A DNA stretch of 64,000 nucleotides from Methylobacterium aquaticum (lineage in GTDB: Bacteria > Pseudomonadota > Alphaproteobacteria > Rhizobiales > Beijerinckiaceae): positions 1 through 64,000 of the forward strand of contig NZ_LABX01000081.1 of assembly GCF_001043915.1 (NCBI RefSeq), written 5' to 3'. The position numbers were made by a program, and so were the translations under genes. A model generated the notes under the pieces. It ran no database searches. It had not been told where the DNA came from and saw only the letters and a program-made list of their open reading frames with translations. Positions 25,396-37,226 of the stretch are shown one piece after another. Each line of letters starts with the position of its first letter. Position 1 is the first letter of the stretch.

Positions 25396-26292
25396 CTACC
25401 CGCGAACCGCCGCATGGACGGCGAGAAAATCGACGAAGCAGCGGATGCGCGAGGACAGCCGCTCGGGCCCGGCATAGAGGGCGTGGATGTCCTCCGCGTC
25501 GCCCGGGCTGAACTCCTCCAGCACCGGCACGAGGCGGCCCGCTGCAAGATCCTCGTCGACGTGGAAGCGGGCGAGCCGGGCGAGCCCGGCGCCGCCGAGC
25601 GCCATCAGCCGCACCACCTCGCCGGAATTGCCGAAGAAACTGCCGTGGACCGGCCGCTGCACCACCGCCCCGTCGATCAGGAACGGCCAGGTGTCGAGGG
25701 AGCGGCGGAAGCTGAAATTGAGGCAGTTGTGGTCTGGCAGCGCATCCGGATGCGCGGGCGTGCCACACCGCTCCAGATAGGCCGGAGCCGCCACCACCGC
25801 GAGGCGGCTGCGGCCCAACAGCTTCGCCCGCAGGCGGGTGTCGCGCAAGGGGCCGATGCGGATCGCCACGTCGGCCCGCGCCTCGACGAGATCGACCACG
25901 TCGTCGGTGAGCGCGAGGTCGACCCGCATCCGCGGCTGCTGACCGAGGAAGCGCGGCAGCACCGGCAGGATCACCTTGGTGCCGAACGGCACCGAGGCGT
26001 TGACCCGCAAAAGCCCGCTCGGCTGGGCGGCGTCGCGGCCGAAGCCGTCCTCGATCGCGTCGAACTCGGCGATCAGTTCGGCCGCACGGGCAAGGTACTG
26101 GTCGCCCTCCGGCGTCAGGGTCATCGCCCGGGTGGTGCGCCGGATCAGGCCGACGCCGAGGCGCGCCTCCAGCCGCGCCACCGCCCGGCTCACCGCCGAG
26201 GGCGTGCAGCGCAGGGCCTTGGCGGCGGCCGCGAAGCTGCCCCGGCGGGCCACCTGCACGAAGGCTTCCATCTCGCCGAGGCGGTTGTCCAT
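25396..26292 (-). CDS. LysR-family transcriptional regulator
   Basis: The 298-residue protein has an HTH at 1-60 (LGEMEAFVQVARRGSFAAAAKALRCTPSAVSRAVARLEARLGVGLIRRTTR) and an effector domain with SGLLRVNASVPFGTKVILPVLPRFL, the CrgA/DsdC-like type. It is divergent from an SDR gene with 108 bases between them. A perfect 7-1-7 inverted repeat lies in that gap, which strongly suggests that it regulates the SDR gene and itself. The inducer is unknown. Confidence 0.92.
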   Translation of the reverse strand: MDNRLGEMEAFVQVARRGSFAAAAKALRCTPSAVSRAVARLEARLGVGLIRRTTRAMTLTPEGDQYLARAAELIAEFDAIEDGFGRDAAQPSGLLRVNASVPFGTKVILPVLPRFLGQQPRMRVDLALTDDVVDLVEARADVAIRIGPLRDTRLRAKLLGRSRLAVVAAPAYLERCGTPAHPDALPDHNCLNFSFRRSLDTWPFLIDGAVVQRPVHGSFFGNSGEVVRLMALGGAGLARLARFHVDEDLAAGRLVPVLEEFSPGDAEDIHALYAGPERLSSRIRCFVDFLAVHAAVRG

Positions 26293-26316
26293 CGCGGGTC
26301 CATTGGTGCGTCCGAT

Positions 26317-26331
26317 GCACGATCATCGTGC
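26317..26331. promoter_or_regulatory. Putative LysR operator (perfect inverted repeat)
   Basis: GCACGAT-C-ATCGTGC is a perfect 15-base palindrome, 25 bases from the LysR start and 70 bases from the SDR start. Size and place fit a LysR-type recognition box; binding is inferred. Confidence 0.55.
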
Positions 26332-26400
26332 CGGCGCGCCTGCTGGTCATCAATCCCCGGCAACGTCATCTCGGAGCCTCCAGACCGACGGAGACCGACC

Positions 26401-27195
26401 ATGGACCTCAAGATCGACGGCAAGATCGCCCTCGTCACCGGCGCCACTGCGGGCATCGGCCTCGCCATCGCCCGCCGCCTCGCCGCGGAGGGCGCCGCAT
26501 TGGTGCTGCCCGGCCGCGCCCAGGCGAAGCTCGATGCGGCGGCGCACGCCATCGCCGCCGAGCCCGGCGCGCGGGCGCCCCGCACGGTGCTGGCCGATCC
26601 GGCCACCGCGGAGGGCGCGGCGGCTTTGGTCGCGGCGGTGCCGGCGGTCGACATCCTGATCAACAACCTCGGCATCTACGAAGCCAAGGCGTTCGAGGCG
26701 ATCACCGATTCCGACTGGCACCGCCTGTTCGAGGTCAACGTCGTCTCGGGCGCGCGGCTGGCGCAAGCCTATTTCCCCGGCATGCTCGAGAAAAAGTCCG
26801 GGCGGATCGTGTTCGTGTCGAGCGAATCCGGCCTCGTGCCGCCGCCCGACATGCTGCACTATGCGGTGTCGAAGACCGCCCAGCTCACCCTCACCCGCGG
26901 CCTCGCGCAGCGCACCCGCGGCACCGGCGTGACGGTGAATGCGGTGATGCCCGGCCCGACCCGCTCGGAGGGCATCGTCGACTTCCTGAAGAGCGTCGCC
27001 TCGGACCCGGACGCGCCGGTGCCTGAGCTGGAGGCGGAGTTCTTCCGGGTCCACCGTCCGCTCTCGCTGCTCGCCCGGATGATCGAGCCCGAGGAGATCG
27101 CGGGTCTCGTGGCCTATCTGGCGAGCCCGCTCGCGGCGGCGACCAACGGGGCGAGCCTGCGGGTCGAGGGCGGGATCGTGCCGACCATCGCCTGA
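26401..27195 (+). CDS. Short-chain dehydrogenase/reductase (SDR)
   Basis: The 264-residue NAD(P)-dependent oxidoreductase has a Rossmann motif TGATAGIG at 14-21, NNLG in the NNAG position, and catalytic Ser/Tyr/Lys in VFVSSESGLVPPPDMLHYAVSK. It ends with the usual NGASLRVEGG loop. The substrate cannot be assigned; SDRs of this type reduce or oxidise small alcohols and ketones. It is divergent from a LysR regulator and its stop overlaps the start of the ybhP-like gene (TGATG), so the two are probably co-transcribed although their functions look unrelated. Confidence 0.9.
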   Translation: MDLKIDGKIALVTGATAGIGLAIARRLAAEGAALVLPGRAQAKLDAAAHAIAAEPGARAPRTVLADPATAEGAAALVAAVPAVDILINNLGIYEAKAFEAITDSDWHRLFEVNVVSGARLAQAYFPGMLEKKSGRIVFVSSESGLVPPPDMLHYAVSKTAQLTLTRGLAQRTRGTGVTVNAVMPGPTRSEGIVDFLKSVASDPDAPVPELEAEFFRVHRPLSLLARMIEPEEIAGLVAYLASPLAAATNGASLRVEGGIVPTIA

Positions 27196-28076
27196 TGGCG
27201 AGACCGGCCCGCGAGCGCGAGGCGAGACGGCCCACGATGGAGTCGGAGACCGCCGAACCACCCGCAGGCTCGGCCGTTGAGGGACATTCGCCCGTCGCAG
27301 AAGGCCTCGCCCGGTTGCTCCGCGTCCTCACCTACAACGTGCGCCGCTGCCTCGGCGCCGACGGCCGGCTCGCCCCGGAGCGCGTCGCCGCGGTGATCGC
27401 CGCTTGCCGGGCGGACGTGGTGGCGTTGCAGGAACTCGATGTCGGCCGCGCCCGCAGCGGCGGGATCGACCAGGCGGACGTGATCGCCGGCCATCTCGGC
27501 ATGCGCGCCCACTTCCATCCGGCGATGCGGGTCAGGGAGGAACTCTACGGCGACGCGATCCTGACCGCCCTCCCCTCCCGGCTGGTGCGGGCGGAGGCCC
27601 TGCCGGGCCGGGACGGCTGCGAGCCGCGCGGCGCGCTCTGGGTCGCCATCGCCGCCGGCGACACCGAGATTCAGATCGTCACGACGCATCTCGGCCTCGA
27701 CCGGCGCGAGCGGCGGGCCCAGGCCGAGGCTTTGCTCGGGCCCGCCTTCCTCGGCGATCCGGATTGCCGCGACCCGGTGGTGCTGCTGGGCGACTTCAAC
27801 GCCCTGCCGGGATCGCGCGTCCATCGCCGCCTCGCCGCCCGGCTGCCGGATGCGCAACGGACACGTAGCTGGACGCGGCCGACCTTCCCGGCCCGGCTGC
27901 CGCTTCTGCGCATCGACCACGTCTTCGTCAGCCGCAGCATCGCGGTGCGCGAGGTCCGCACCCTCGGCGGCGGGCTCGCCCGGATCGCCTCCGACCACCT
28001 GCCGCTCGTCGCCGACCTCGATCTCGCGCCGGCCCTCGGCCCCCGCATCTCCGTGCCCCGAGAGGAACCGGCGTGA
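27195..28076 (+). CDS. Endonuclease/exonuclease/phosphatase-family protein, YbhP-like
   Basis: The 293-residue protein of the DNase I/EEP superfamily shows LLRVLTYNVRRCLG, VVALQELDVGR (metal-binding Glu), IQIVTTHLGL, VLLGDFNALPGS (catalytic Asp/Asn) and IASDHLPLVADL (final Asp-His). The N-terminal 40 residues are unstructured; ATG 27237 is an alternative start. In E. coli the order ybhP-clsB-ybhN groups the same three families found here, so a role in membrane phospholipid metabolism is inferred rather than DNA cleavage. Its stop overlaps the next start by 4 bases. Confidence 0.88.
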   Translation: MARPAREREARRPTMESETAEPPAGSAVEGHSPVAEGLARLLRVLTYNVRRCLGADGRLAPERVAAVIAACRADVVALQELDVGRARSGGIDQADVIAGHLGMRAHFHPAMRVREELYGDAILTALPSRLVRAEALPGRDGCEPRGALWVAIAAGDTEIQIVTTHLGLDRRERRAQAEALLGPAFLGDPDCRDPVVLLGDFNALPGSRVHRRLAARLPDAQRTRSWTRPTFPARLPLLRIDHVFVSRSIAVREVRTLGGGLARIASDHLPLVADLDLAPALGPRISVPREEPA

Positions 28077-29086
28077 CGCAGGCTCAAGCGACCCCCGAGG
28101 CAAAACAAGCGACCACCGCCCGCCGCCGGTTCTGGACCATCCTCCTCACAATCCTCAGCGTCGCCCTCGGCGGCTACCTCCTCTACCGGACGCTCGCCGG
28201 CTACAGCCTCGCGCAGCTCGTGGAGTCGGTGCGGGCGCTCCCGGCCGGCCGGCTCGCGGCCGCGGGGGGATTTGCCGCCGCGAGCTATCTCTGCCTCACC
28301 GGGATCGACTGGCTGGCTTTGCGCGCCGCCGGCAAGCCCCTGCCCTATCGGCGGGTGGCGCTCGCGGCCTTCATCAGCCTGTCGCTCGGCCACAGCATCG
28401 GGTTTGCGGGCTTGAGCAGCGGGGCGATCCGCTACCGCTTCTACACCCGCTGGGGCCTCGGAACCGCCGACGTCGCCAAGGCAGTACTGTTCTGCGGCGT
28501 CACCGTGGCGGTCGGCCTGATGGCGCTCGGCGCCGTCGCGGTGCTGGTCCATCCCGGCCTTGCCCGCGAGGTGACGGGCTTGAGCCAGGGCGCCGTGCTG
28601 GCGGCGGGCCTCGCCTGCGCGGGGGGCGTCGCGACCTATCTCGGCCTTGCCGCCTGGTGGCGCAAGCCGGAGACCTTTCGGCGCTGGTCGATCGAGATGC
28701 CGCCGCTCCCGCTCGCGGCGGCGCAGGTGGGGTTGGGCGCGGTCAACTTCGCCCTGGTCTCGGCCTGCCTGCACCAGGTTCTGGCGGCGGTCGCCGATGT
28801 CGGCTTCCTCGCCGTCGCCTCGGTCTTCGTCATCGCCAACGCGGCGGTGCTCGTCACCCACGTGCCCGGCGGCGTCGGGGTGATCGAGAGCGTGGTCGTC
28901 CACCTTCTGCCGAAGACCGACGTCATCGGTCCGCTGATCGCCTTCCGGTGCCTGTACTTCCTCGGGCCCCTGGCGCTCGGCCTCGTCGCCTTCGCGGCGA
29001 CCGAGGCTTGGTTCCGATGGCGGGATGCGGGTGGGGCGGCTACGCCGTCCCGAACGGCCGCTCCGGGTCCAGCAGCTCGGAGCTGA
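28073..29086 (+). CDS. YbhN/UPF0104-family membrane protein (LPG synthetase TM-region family)
   Basis: The 337-residue inner-membrane protein has about eight hydrophobic segments and belongs to the lysylphosphatidylglycerol-synthetase transmembrane family, here without a C-terminal aminoacyltransferase domain. Conserved stretches are SLGHSIGFAGLSSGAIRYRFYTRWGL and VTHVPGGVGVIESVVVHLLP, then FRCLYFLGPLALGL. It starts at GTG 28073 inside the stop of the ybhP-like gene. It may flip or supply lipid for the neighbouring phospholipase D/cardiolipin synthase-like enzyme. The C-terminal tail overlaps the convergent gene by 47 bases. Confidence 0.88.
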   Translation: MTQAQATPEAKQATTARRRFWTILLTILSVALGGYLLYRTLAGYSLAQLVESVRALPAGRLAAAGGFAAASYLCLTGIDWLALRAAGKPLPYRRVALAAFISLSLGHSIGFAGLSSGAIRYRFYTRWGLGTADVAKAVLFCGVTVAVGLMALGAVAVLVHPGLAREVTGLSQGAVLAAGLACAGGVATYLGLAAWWRKPETFRRWSIEMPPLPLAAAQVGLGAVNFALVSACLHQVLAAVADVGFLAVASVFVIANAAVLVTHVPGGVGVIESVVVHLLPKTDVIGPLIAFRCLYFLGPLALGLVAFAATEAWFRWRDAGGAATPSRTAAPGPAARS

Positions 29087-30461
29087 CCAGCGGATCGAAC
29101 AGGCCCTCCTCCTCGGGCACCTCGCAGACCCGTAACGAGCGCAGGCCCCCCATGTGGCGGCGGATCGCCGCGATGAGGCCGCCTTCCGCGATCGCCGCCT
29201 CCATCACCTCCGGCGCCACCCCCAGATGCTCGGCCACCAGGCGGGCGCGCAAAGACCGGAGCGCGGCGCGCTCCTCCGGGTTGCGGGCCTCGACCGCAAG
29301 GTCGCATTCGGTGTCGAGGGCGACGGAGCGGTTGTTGAGGTTCGAGGATCCGATGCGCAGGACCCGATCGTCGATGAGGACGAGCTTGGCGTGGACCTCG
29401 ATCTCGCACTCTCCCTCGGGACCCGGAACCACCGGATAGGCCACGAAGAGGCGCCCGTAGCGGTCGATCTCCCGCAACCGGCGCAGCACCCGGTCGCGCG
29501 GCGTCCCCATGGCGACGCGCTCGGTGAAGTTGTGCGAGCGCCGCGTCAGCACCACGACGATCTCCGGCCCCGCCTCCGCCGCGAGATGGGCCGCGAGCGC
29601 ATCGGCGACGAAATTGGCCGTGAGGTACTGCGCTTCGAGGTAGATCGTGTCCTGCGCCGCCGCCAGGGACGCGGCGGTGAGCGCCGCCGCCTCCTCGATC
29701 GAGGGTTCGTCGCCCTGGAGCGGCATCGTGCGGGCGATGGCGACGGGCGCATCGGTGACGAGCGCGCGCAAGCCCTGCGGCCAGACCGGAGCGGCCCCGG
29801 TCACGGGGGCCAGCCCCTCGCCGGTGGCGGCGCGCCAGCGCTCGCGGGCGAGATCGCCGAGCCGCGCGGCGGCCTCGCCGTCCACCGCCATCTGGAGATC
29901 GTGCACCGGCGGGTAGAGCGCGCCGTCGGGATTGGTGCGCAAGGGATCGCCCGCCATGTGGGCGGTGGTGTCCCAGCGCCCGACCGTGAGGTCGATGCCG
30001 CCGCAGAAGGCGATCCGGTCGTCGATGCAGACGAGCTTCTGGTGGTGGGCGGCGTAGACCGGGTGGTGGGTATCGAGGCGCAGCTCGATGCGCGGATGCG
30101 CCTCCCACTCGGCCCCGAACAGCAGCGGCAGCGCCGCGCCCGGCCCGTGCACCGTGGCGACGCTCCAGACCAGCACCCGGATCTCGAGCCCGGGCCGCCG
30201 GGCCGCGAGGTCGCGCAGCAGCGGTCCCAGGGGCGGCGAGTCCTCGGGGCTGGCGTCGTGGCGCAGGCGGATGCGCCCGTCGAAATCCCAGCCGACGATC
30301 AGGATCGCGCGGTGCGCCTGGCGCAATGCCTCCTCCAGCCGGGCGAAATACTCGGCGGAATCGATCATCACCGCGACCCGCCCGGCCCGCGCCACGCACC
30401 AGCAGGTGCGGCCGGGCTGGAACAGGCTGTCGGTCTCGTCACGCGCGGGGTCGATGGTCAT
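29040..30461 (-). CDS. Phospholipase D family protein, cardiolipin synthase-like
   Basis: The 473-residue enzyme has two HKD motifs: HHQKLVCIDDRIAFCGGIDL in the first half and HAKLVLIDDRVLRIGSSNLNNRS in the second. This is the hallmark of PLD-type phosphatidyl transferases that make cardiolipin or hydrolyse phospholipid. No N-terminal transmembrane pair is seen, which resembles ClsB/ClsC rather than ClsA. It is convergent with the ybhN-like gene, whereas E. coli has these genes in one direction, so the cluster has been rearranged here. ATG 30461 is the likely start. Confidence 0.9.
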   Translation of the reverse strand: MTIDPARDETDSLFQPGRTCWCVARAGRVAVMIDSAEYFARLEEALRQAHRAILIVGWDFDGRIRLRHDASPEDSPPLGPLLRDLAARRPGLEIRVLVWSVATVHGPGAALPLLFGAEWEAHPRIELRLDTHHPVYAAHHQKLVCIDDRIAFCGGIDLTVGRWDTTAHMAGDPLRTNPDGALYPPVHDLQMAVDGEAAARLGDLARERWRAATGEGLAPVTGAAPVWPQGLRALVTDAPVAIARTMPLQGDEPSIEEAAALTAASLAAAQDTIYLEAQYLTANFVADALAAHLAAEAGPEIVVVLTRRSHNFTERVAMGTPRDRVLRRLREIDRYGRLFVAYPVVPGPEGECEIEVHAKLVLIDDRVLRIGSSNLNNRSVALDTECDLAVEARNPEERAALRSLRARLVAEHLGVAPEVMEAAIAEGGLIAAIRRHMGGLRSLRVCEVPEEEGLFDPLVSSELLDPERPFGTA

Positions 30462-30646
30462 GGGCGCTCGTGGACTCCTGCATTCCCTCGGTGCCGGAAC
30501 GGCAGGCGCGGCCGTCCGTTCCGGGACGACGAGACATGCACAGGCGATTCGGCCGGACCGCGGCGGTCACGGTTTCCAGCGCCGCACCGGCTTCCTACCT
30601 TGCCCAAGGAGGCCGGACTGAGCAGGCCGGAGGTGGATCCGTTTCG

Positions 30647-34033
<3,387 letters not shown>

Positions 34034-34040
34034 CGGGCGC

Positions 34041-34808
34041 TCACGCCGCCTGACGCATCCCCGGCAGGCTCAGCTCCGGCAGGGCCGCGACCATCGGCCG
34101 GGCGAACAGGTAGCCCTGGAACAGGGTGATGCCCGCCTCGCGGAGCGCCGCGAGTTCCTCCGGCGTCTCGATGCCCTCGGCGATCACCGCGACGCCGAGC
34201 GCCCGGGCGATGCCGATCACCCCGGAGACGATCGCCCGCCGGGCCGGCGAGTCGGCGATGCCGCGGATCAGCTCCATGTCGAGCTTGATCAGGTCGGGCT
34301 GGAACCGGGCCAGAAGGCCGAGGCCGGCATAGCCGGCGCCGAAATCGTCCAGCGCCGTGAGGAAGCCGCGCTGGCGGTAATCGGTGATGATGCGCTGGAC
34401 ATGGACCACGTCGGTCATGCGCTCGTTCTCGGTGAACTCGAACATGATCCGCCGGTGGGCGAATCCGATCCGGCGCGCCGCCTCCAGGGTCGCCCGGATG
34501 CAGGCCGCCGGCTCGTAGACCGCGTTCGGCAGGAAGTTGATCGACAGCCGCACGTCGCCGGCCGGAAACAGCCCGCCGGCCAGCTCGATCGCCTTGGTGC
34601 GGCAGGCCTGGTCGAAGCGGTAGCGGTTGTCGTCGTCGACCTGGCCGAGGATGTAGCCGGCGCCCTGCCCCTCGGTGCCGCGCACCAGGGCCTCGTAGCC
34701 CCAGACGCCGCCCCCCTCGAGATCCACGATCGGGTGGAATGCCATCGTGAAGGTGAAGGGCAGCGGCTCACCGCTCCTGCACTGCCCACACCCGTTGCCC
34801 TTCGTCAT
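34041..34808 (-). CDS. EAL-domain protein (c-di-GMP phosphodiesterase type)
   Basis: The 255-residue protein is a stand-alone EAL domain that would cleave c-di-GMP. Key residues are present: EALVRG, Asn in SINFLPNA, Glu in FEFTENE, the DDFGAGYAGL loop 6 motif, Lys in LIKLDMELI, Glu in VIAEGIET and QGYLFARP. The N-terminus carries a CxxC pair (GCGQCRSGE) before the domain, perhaps a redox or metal switch. No GGDEF or receiver domain is attached. It is convergent with the SNF2 gene (7 bases between stops). Confidence 0.9.
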   Translation of the reverse strand: MTKGNGCGQCRSGEPLPFTFTMAFHPIVDLEGGGVWGYEALVRGTEGQGAGYILGQVDDDNRYRFDQACRTKAIELAGGLFPAGDVRLSINFLPNAVYEPAACIRATLEAARRIGFAHRRIMFEFTENERMTDVVHVQRIITDYRQRGFLTALDDFGAGYAGLGLLARFQPDLIKLDMELIRGIADSPARRAIVSGVIGIARALGVAVIAEGIETPEELAALREAGITLFQGYLFARPMVAALPELSLPGMRQAA

Positions 34809-34975
34809 GATACCGTTCCGGCTCCGTCGATGGATACCCTCCCACCGTTATCTTGACGCAAGATGAAACCGGCACGGCAGAGGCGTGAATAGGTTTGTTG
34901 TCCTATCATGCCATCGGCCCAAGATGCGGACGCATCGGGCCGATAACCCGCCTCGAATTTCCGCTATCAAATCAA

Positions 34976-35029
34976 AGATTTGGCGAAAATTCGAGAACGG
35001 CACCGAAGGTCGTTGTCAACGACCGTTGG
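34976..35029 (+). repeat. Dispersed intergenic repeat, copy A
   Basis: About 53 bases around the core TTCGAGAACGGCACC match, in inverted orientation, the sequence at 55097-55151 with about ten differences. The copy lies between the EAL gene start and the 3' end of the XRE-cupin gene. Both copies lie directly downstream of one gene's stop, but no mobile-element gene is attached. Confidence 0.75.
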
Positions 35030-35040
35030 TTATCACGGAC

Positions 35041-35682
35041 TCAGGTCCGCGGCACGGCATTGACCCACAGGACCACGGCGGTCCGGTCGGGGGACGGGTT
35101 GCGGTAGCGGTGCGGGCGCCGGCTGGCGAAGCGGAAGCTGTCGCCGGGCCCGAGTTCCGCCGTCGTGCCCTCGACTGTCAGGACGAGGGCCCCCTCCATC
35201 ACCAGCCCGGCCTCCTCGCCGTCATGGACCAGGGGCTCGTCGCCGGTCCCGGCCTCCGGCGCGAGCTGCATCAGGAACAGGCTCAACGACCCGTCGCCCT
35301 GCGTCAGCAATTGCTTGGTGATGCCGGCGCGCCAGAGGGTGAGCGCCGCCCGCTCGCCGGCGCGGGTGACGATCCCGTCGGCGGACGCATGTTCCGGCGC
35401 GCCGAACAGGGCGCCGAGGCCGACCCCGAACAAGTCCGCGACCTGGGTCAGCACTCTCAAGGACGGCGAGGACAGGCCGCGCTCGACCTGGCTGAGATAG
35501 CCGATCGACAAACCTGTCAGCGCCGCCACCGCCTTCAGCGACAGCCCCCGCTCCTGCCGCAACCCGCGCAGGCGCTGGCCGACCGCGAGATCGGCCGCCA
35601 TCGGCGCGATCCCCGGCGTGTCACCTTGCCCGTTTCGTCGTCGCCCTGCCGCCTGTTTCATGTGCATGAAATTCGATTGCAT
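35041..35682 (-). CDS. XRE-family regulator with C-terminal cupin domain (PuuR-like)
   Basis: The frame is 213 residues. The HTH is at about 34-90 (LRGLRQERGLSLKAVAALTGLSIGYLSQVERGLSSPSLRVL) and the cupin_2 domain at about 130-205 (HDGEEAGLVMEGALVLTVEGTTAELGPGDSFRFASRRPHRYRN). This layout is that of PuuR, the polyamine-responsive repressor, and related amino-acid regulators. It is divergent from an amino-acid-type ABC transporter. A palindrome lies over codons 5-9 of the longest frame, so starts at ATG 35661 or 35601 are as likely as 35682; none has a good Shine-Dalgarno. Autoregulation is probable. Confidence 0.88.
   Translation of the reverse strand: MQSNFMHMKQAAGRRRNGQGDTPGIAPMAADLAVGQRLRGLRQERGLSLKAVAALTGLSIGYLSQVERGLSSPSLRVLTQVADLFGVGLGALFGAPEHASADGIVTRAGERAALTLWRAGITKQLLTQGDGSLSLFLMQLAPEAGTGDEPLVHDGEEAGLVMEGALVLTVEGTTAELGPGDSFRFASRRPHRYRNPSPDRTAVVLWVNAVPRT
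35656..35671. promoter_or_regulatory. Operator-like palindrome 1 for the XRE-cupin regulator
   Basis: TTTCATG-TG-CATGAAA is a perfect 7-2-7 inverted repeat at the 5' end of the regulator gene. Its centre lies exactly 50 bp from that of palindrome 2. Confidence 0.6.
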
Positions 35683-35706
35683 GACCCAGCGAATTATGGC
35701 CTGATG

Positions 35707-35720
35707 TTCATGTCAATGAA
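35707..35720. promoter_or_regulatory. Operator-like palindrome 2 for the XRE-cupin regulator
   Basis: TTCATGTCAATGAA matches palindrome 1 at 12 of 14 positions (TTCATGT..ATGAA). It lies 50 bases before the transporter start, in the promoter position of the divergent operon. Confidence 0.6.
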
Positions 35721-35769
35721 ATTTATGCGGTGAGGCGGCGAGCCGCGCACAACCGCCAGGGAGCAGAGG

Positions 35770-36552
35770 ATGACGAGGCGTCTGATTCGGGCCGCGGGCG
35801 CGGCCCTGGTACTGCTCGTCGGGAGCGCGCTCGCCCGCCCCGTCCTGGCGCAGGAGACGATCCGGGTCGGCTCGACGCCGACGGGCGTCCCCTTCACCTT
35901 CCTGGACACCAAGACCAACACCATCCAGGGCGTGATGGTGGACGTGATCACGGCCATCGGCAAGCAGGCCGGCTTCTCGGTGCAGATCGAGCCGTTCCAG
36001 TTCTCGACGCTGATCGCCGCGCTCACCGCCAAGAAGATCGACGTGATCTCCGCGGCAATGTTCATCACGGCGCCGCGCAAGGAGGTGATCGCGTTCTCCG
36101 AGCCGGTCTACGCCTATGGCGAGGGCATGGTGGTGCCGAAGGCCGACACCAAGGCCTACACCGCCTTCGCCGACCTGAAGGGCGAGACCGTGGGCGCCCA
36201 GGTCGGCACCGCCTTCGTCGACGCGCTCAAGAAATCGGGCGAGTTCGCCGAGGTGAAAGCCTACGACACGTTCCCGGACATGCTGCGGGACGTCAATGCC
36301 GGCCGGGTCAAGGCGGTCTTCGCCGATGCGCCGATCATCGCCTACAACCTCAAGAGCGGCAACTTCCCCAACGCCCATCTCGTCGCCTCGTACAAGCCGG
36401 TGGTCGTCGGCTCGGTCGGCATCGGCGTGCGCAAGGACGACACCGCGCTCCTCGCGAAGATCAATGCGGGGCTTTCCAAGATCAAGGAGAGCGGCGAGCT
36501 CGCCAAGATCCTGGAGAAGTGGGGCTTGCAACCGTCGGTGAACCCGTCCTGA
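35770..36552 (+). CDS. Amino-acid-type ABC transporter substrate-binding protein
   Basis: The 260-residue periplasmic protein has a signal peptide (RRLIRAAGAALVLLVGSALARPVLA, cut before QETIRVG). The SBP_bac_3 fold follows: IRVGSTPTGVPFTFLDTK, GVMVDVITAIGKQAGF, LIAALTAKKIDVISAAMFIT, RKEVIAFSEPVY and GVRKDDTALLAKINAGLSKIKESGELAKILEKWG. ATG 35770 has GGAGCAGAGG just upstream. It leads a three-gene uptake operon. The family binds polar amino acids, opines or related amines; with the neighbouring oxidase and PuuR-like regulator, an amine or amino acid used as nitrogen source is likely. Confidence 0.93.
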   Translation: MTRRLIRAAGAALVLLVGSALARPVLAQETIRVGSTPTGVPFTFLDTKTNTIQGVMVDVITAIGKQAGFSVQIEPFQFSTLIAALTAKKIDVISAAMFITAPRKEVIAFSEPVYAYGEGMVVPKADTKAYTAFADLKGETVGAQVGTAFVDALKKSGEFAEVKAYDTFPDMLRDVNAGRVKAVFADAPIIAYNLKSGNFPNAHLVASYKPVVVGSVGIGVRKDDTALLAKINAGLSKIKESGELAKILEKWGLQPSVNPS

Positions 36553-36569
36553 CCGGGTGACGCCGTCCC

Positions 36570-37226
36570 ATGGACAGCTTCCTGTCGGACGCCCGTGAGT
36601 TCCTGCCGATCCTGCTTCAGGGCGTGTGGCTGACGATCCTGATCACGGCGGGCTCGCTCGTGGTCTCGACGGTCCTCGGCCTGGTCTGGGCGATGATGCG
36701 GGTCTCAGGGATACCCGCCCTGTCGTTCTTCGCCGCGACCTTCATCAACGTGATCCGGGGCATCCCGATCATCGTGCAGCTGTTCTACATCTACTTCGTG
36801 CTGCCGGATTTCGGGGTGTCGCTGACGGCGGTGCAGGCGGGCATCATCGGCCTCGGCCTGGCCTATTCGGCCTATCAGGCCGAGAATTTCCGCGCCGCCA
36901 TCGAGGCGATCGACAGGGGGCAGGTCGAGGCGGCGCAGACCATCGGCATGGGCTGGGGGCTGACCATGCGGCGGGTGCTGCTGCCGCAGGCGTTCCGCGC
37001 CGCCCTGCCGCCCTTCGGCAACGTGATGATCATGATGCTGAAGGATTCGTCGCAGGCCTCCACCATCACGGTCGCGGAATTGGCGCTCCAGGGCAAGCTC
37101 ATCGCCTCGGCGACCTTCAAGAACACCAGCGTGTTCACCCTCGTGGCGCTGATGTACCTCGCCCTGAGTCTGCCCCTGATCCTGATCGTGCGCCACTTCG
37201 AGAAGCAGCAGGCCGGCCGGCGATGA
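36570..37226 (+). CDS. Amino-acid ABC transporter permease (HisM/GlnP type)
   Basis: The 218-residue inner-membrane permease has about five helices and the BPD_transp_1 EAA loop [37 protein letters not shown], which docks on the ATPase. It starts 18 bases after the binding-protein gene and overlaps the ATPase start by 4 bases (ATGA). Only one permease gene is present, so it should act as a homodimer. Confidence 0.93.
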   Translation: MDSFLSDAREFLPILLQGVWLTILITAGSLVVSTVLGLVWAMMRVSGIPALSFFAATFINVIRGIPIIVQLFYIYFVLPDFGVSLTAVQAGIIGLGLAYSAYQAENFRAAIEAIDRGQVEAAQTIGMGWGLTMRRVLLPQAFRAALPPFGNVMIMMLKDSSQASTITVAELALQGKLIASATFKNTSVFTLVALMYLALSLPLILIVRHFEKQQAGRR

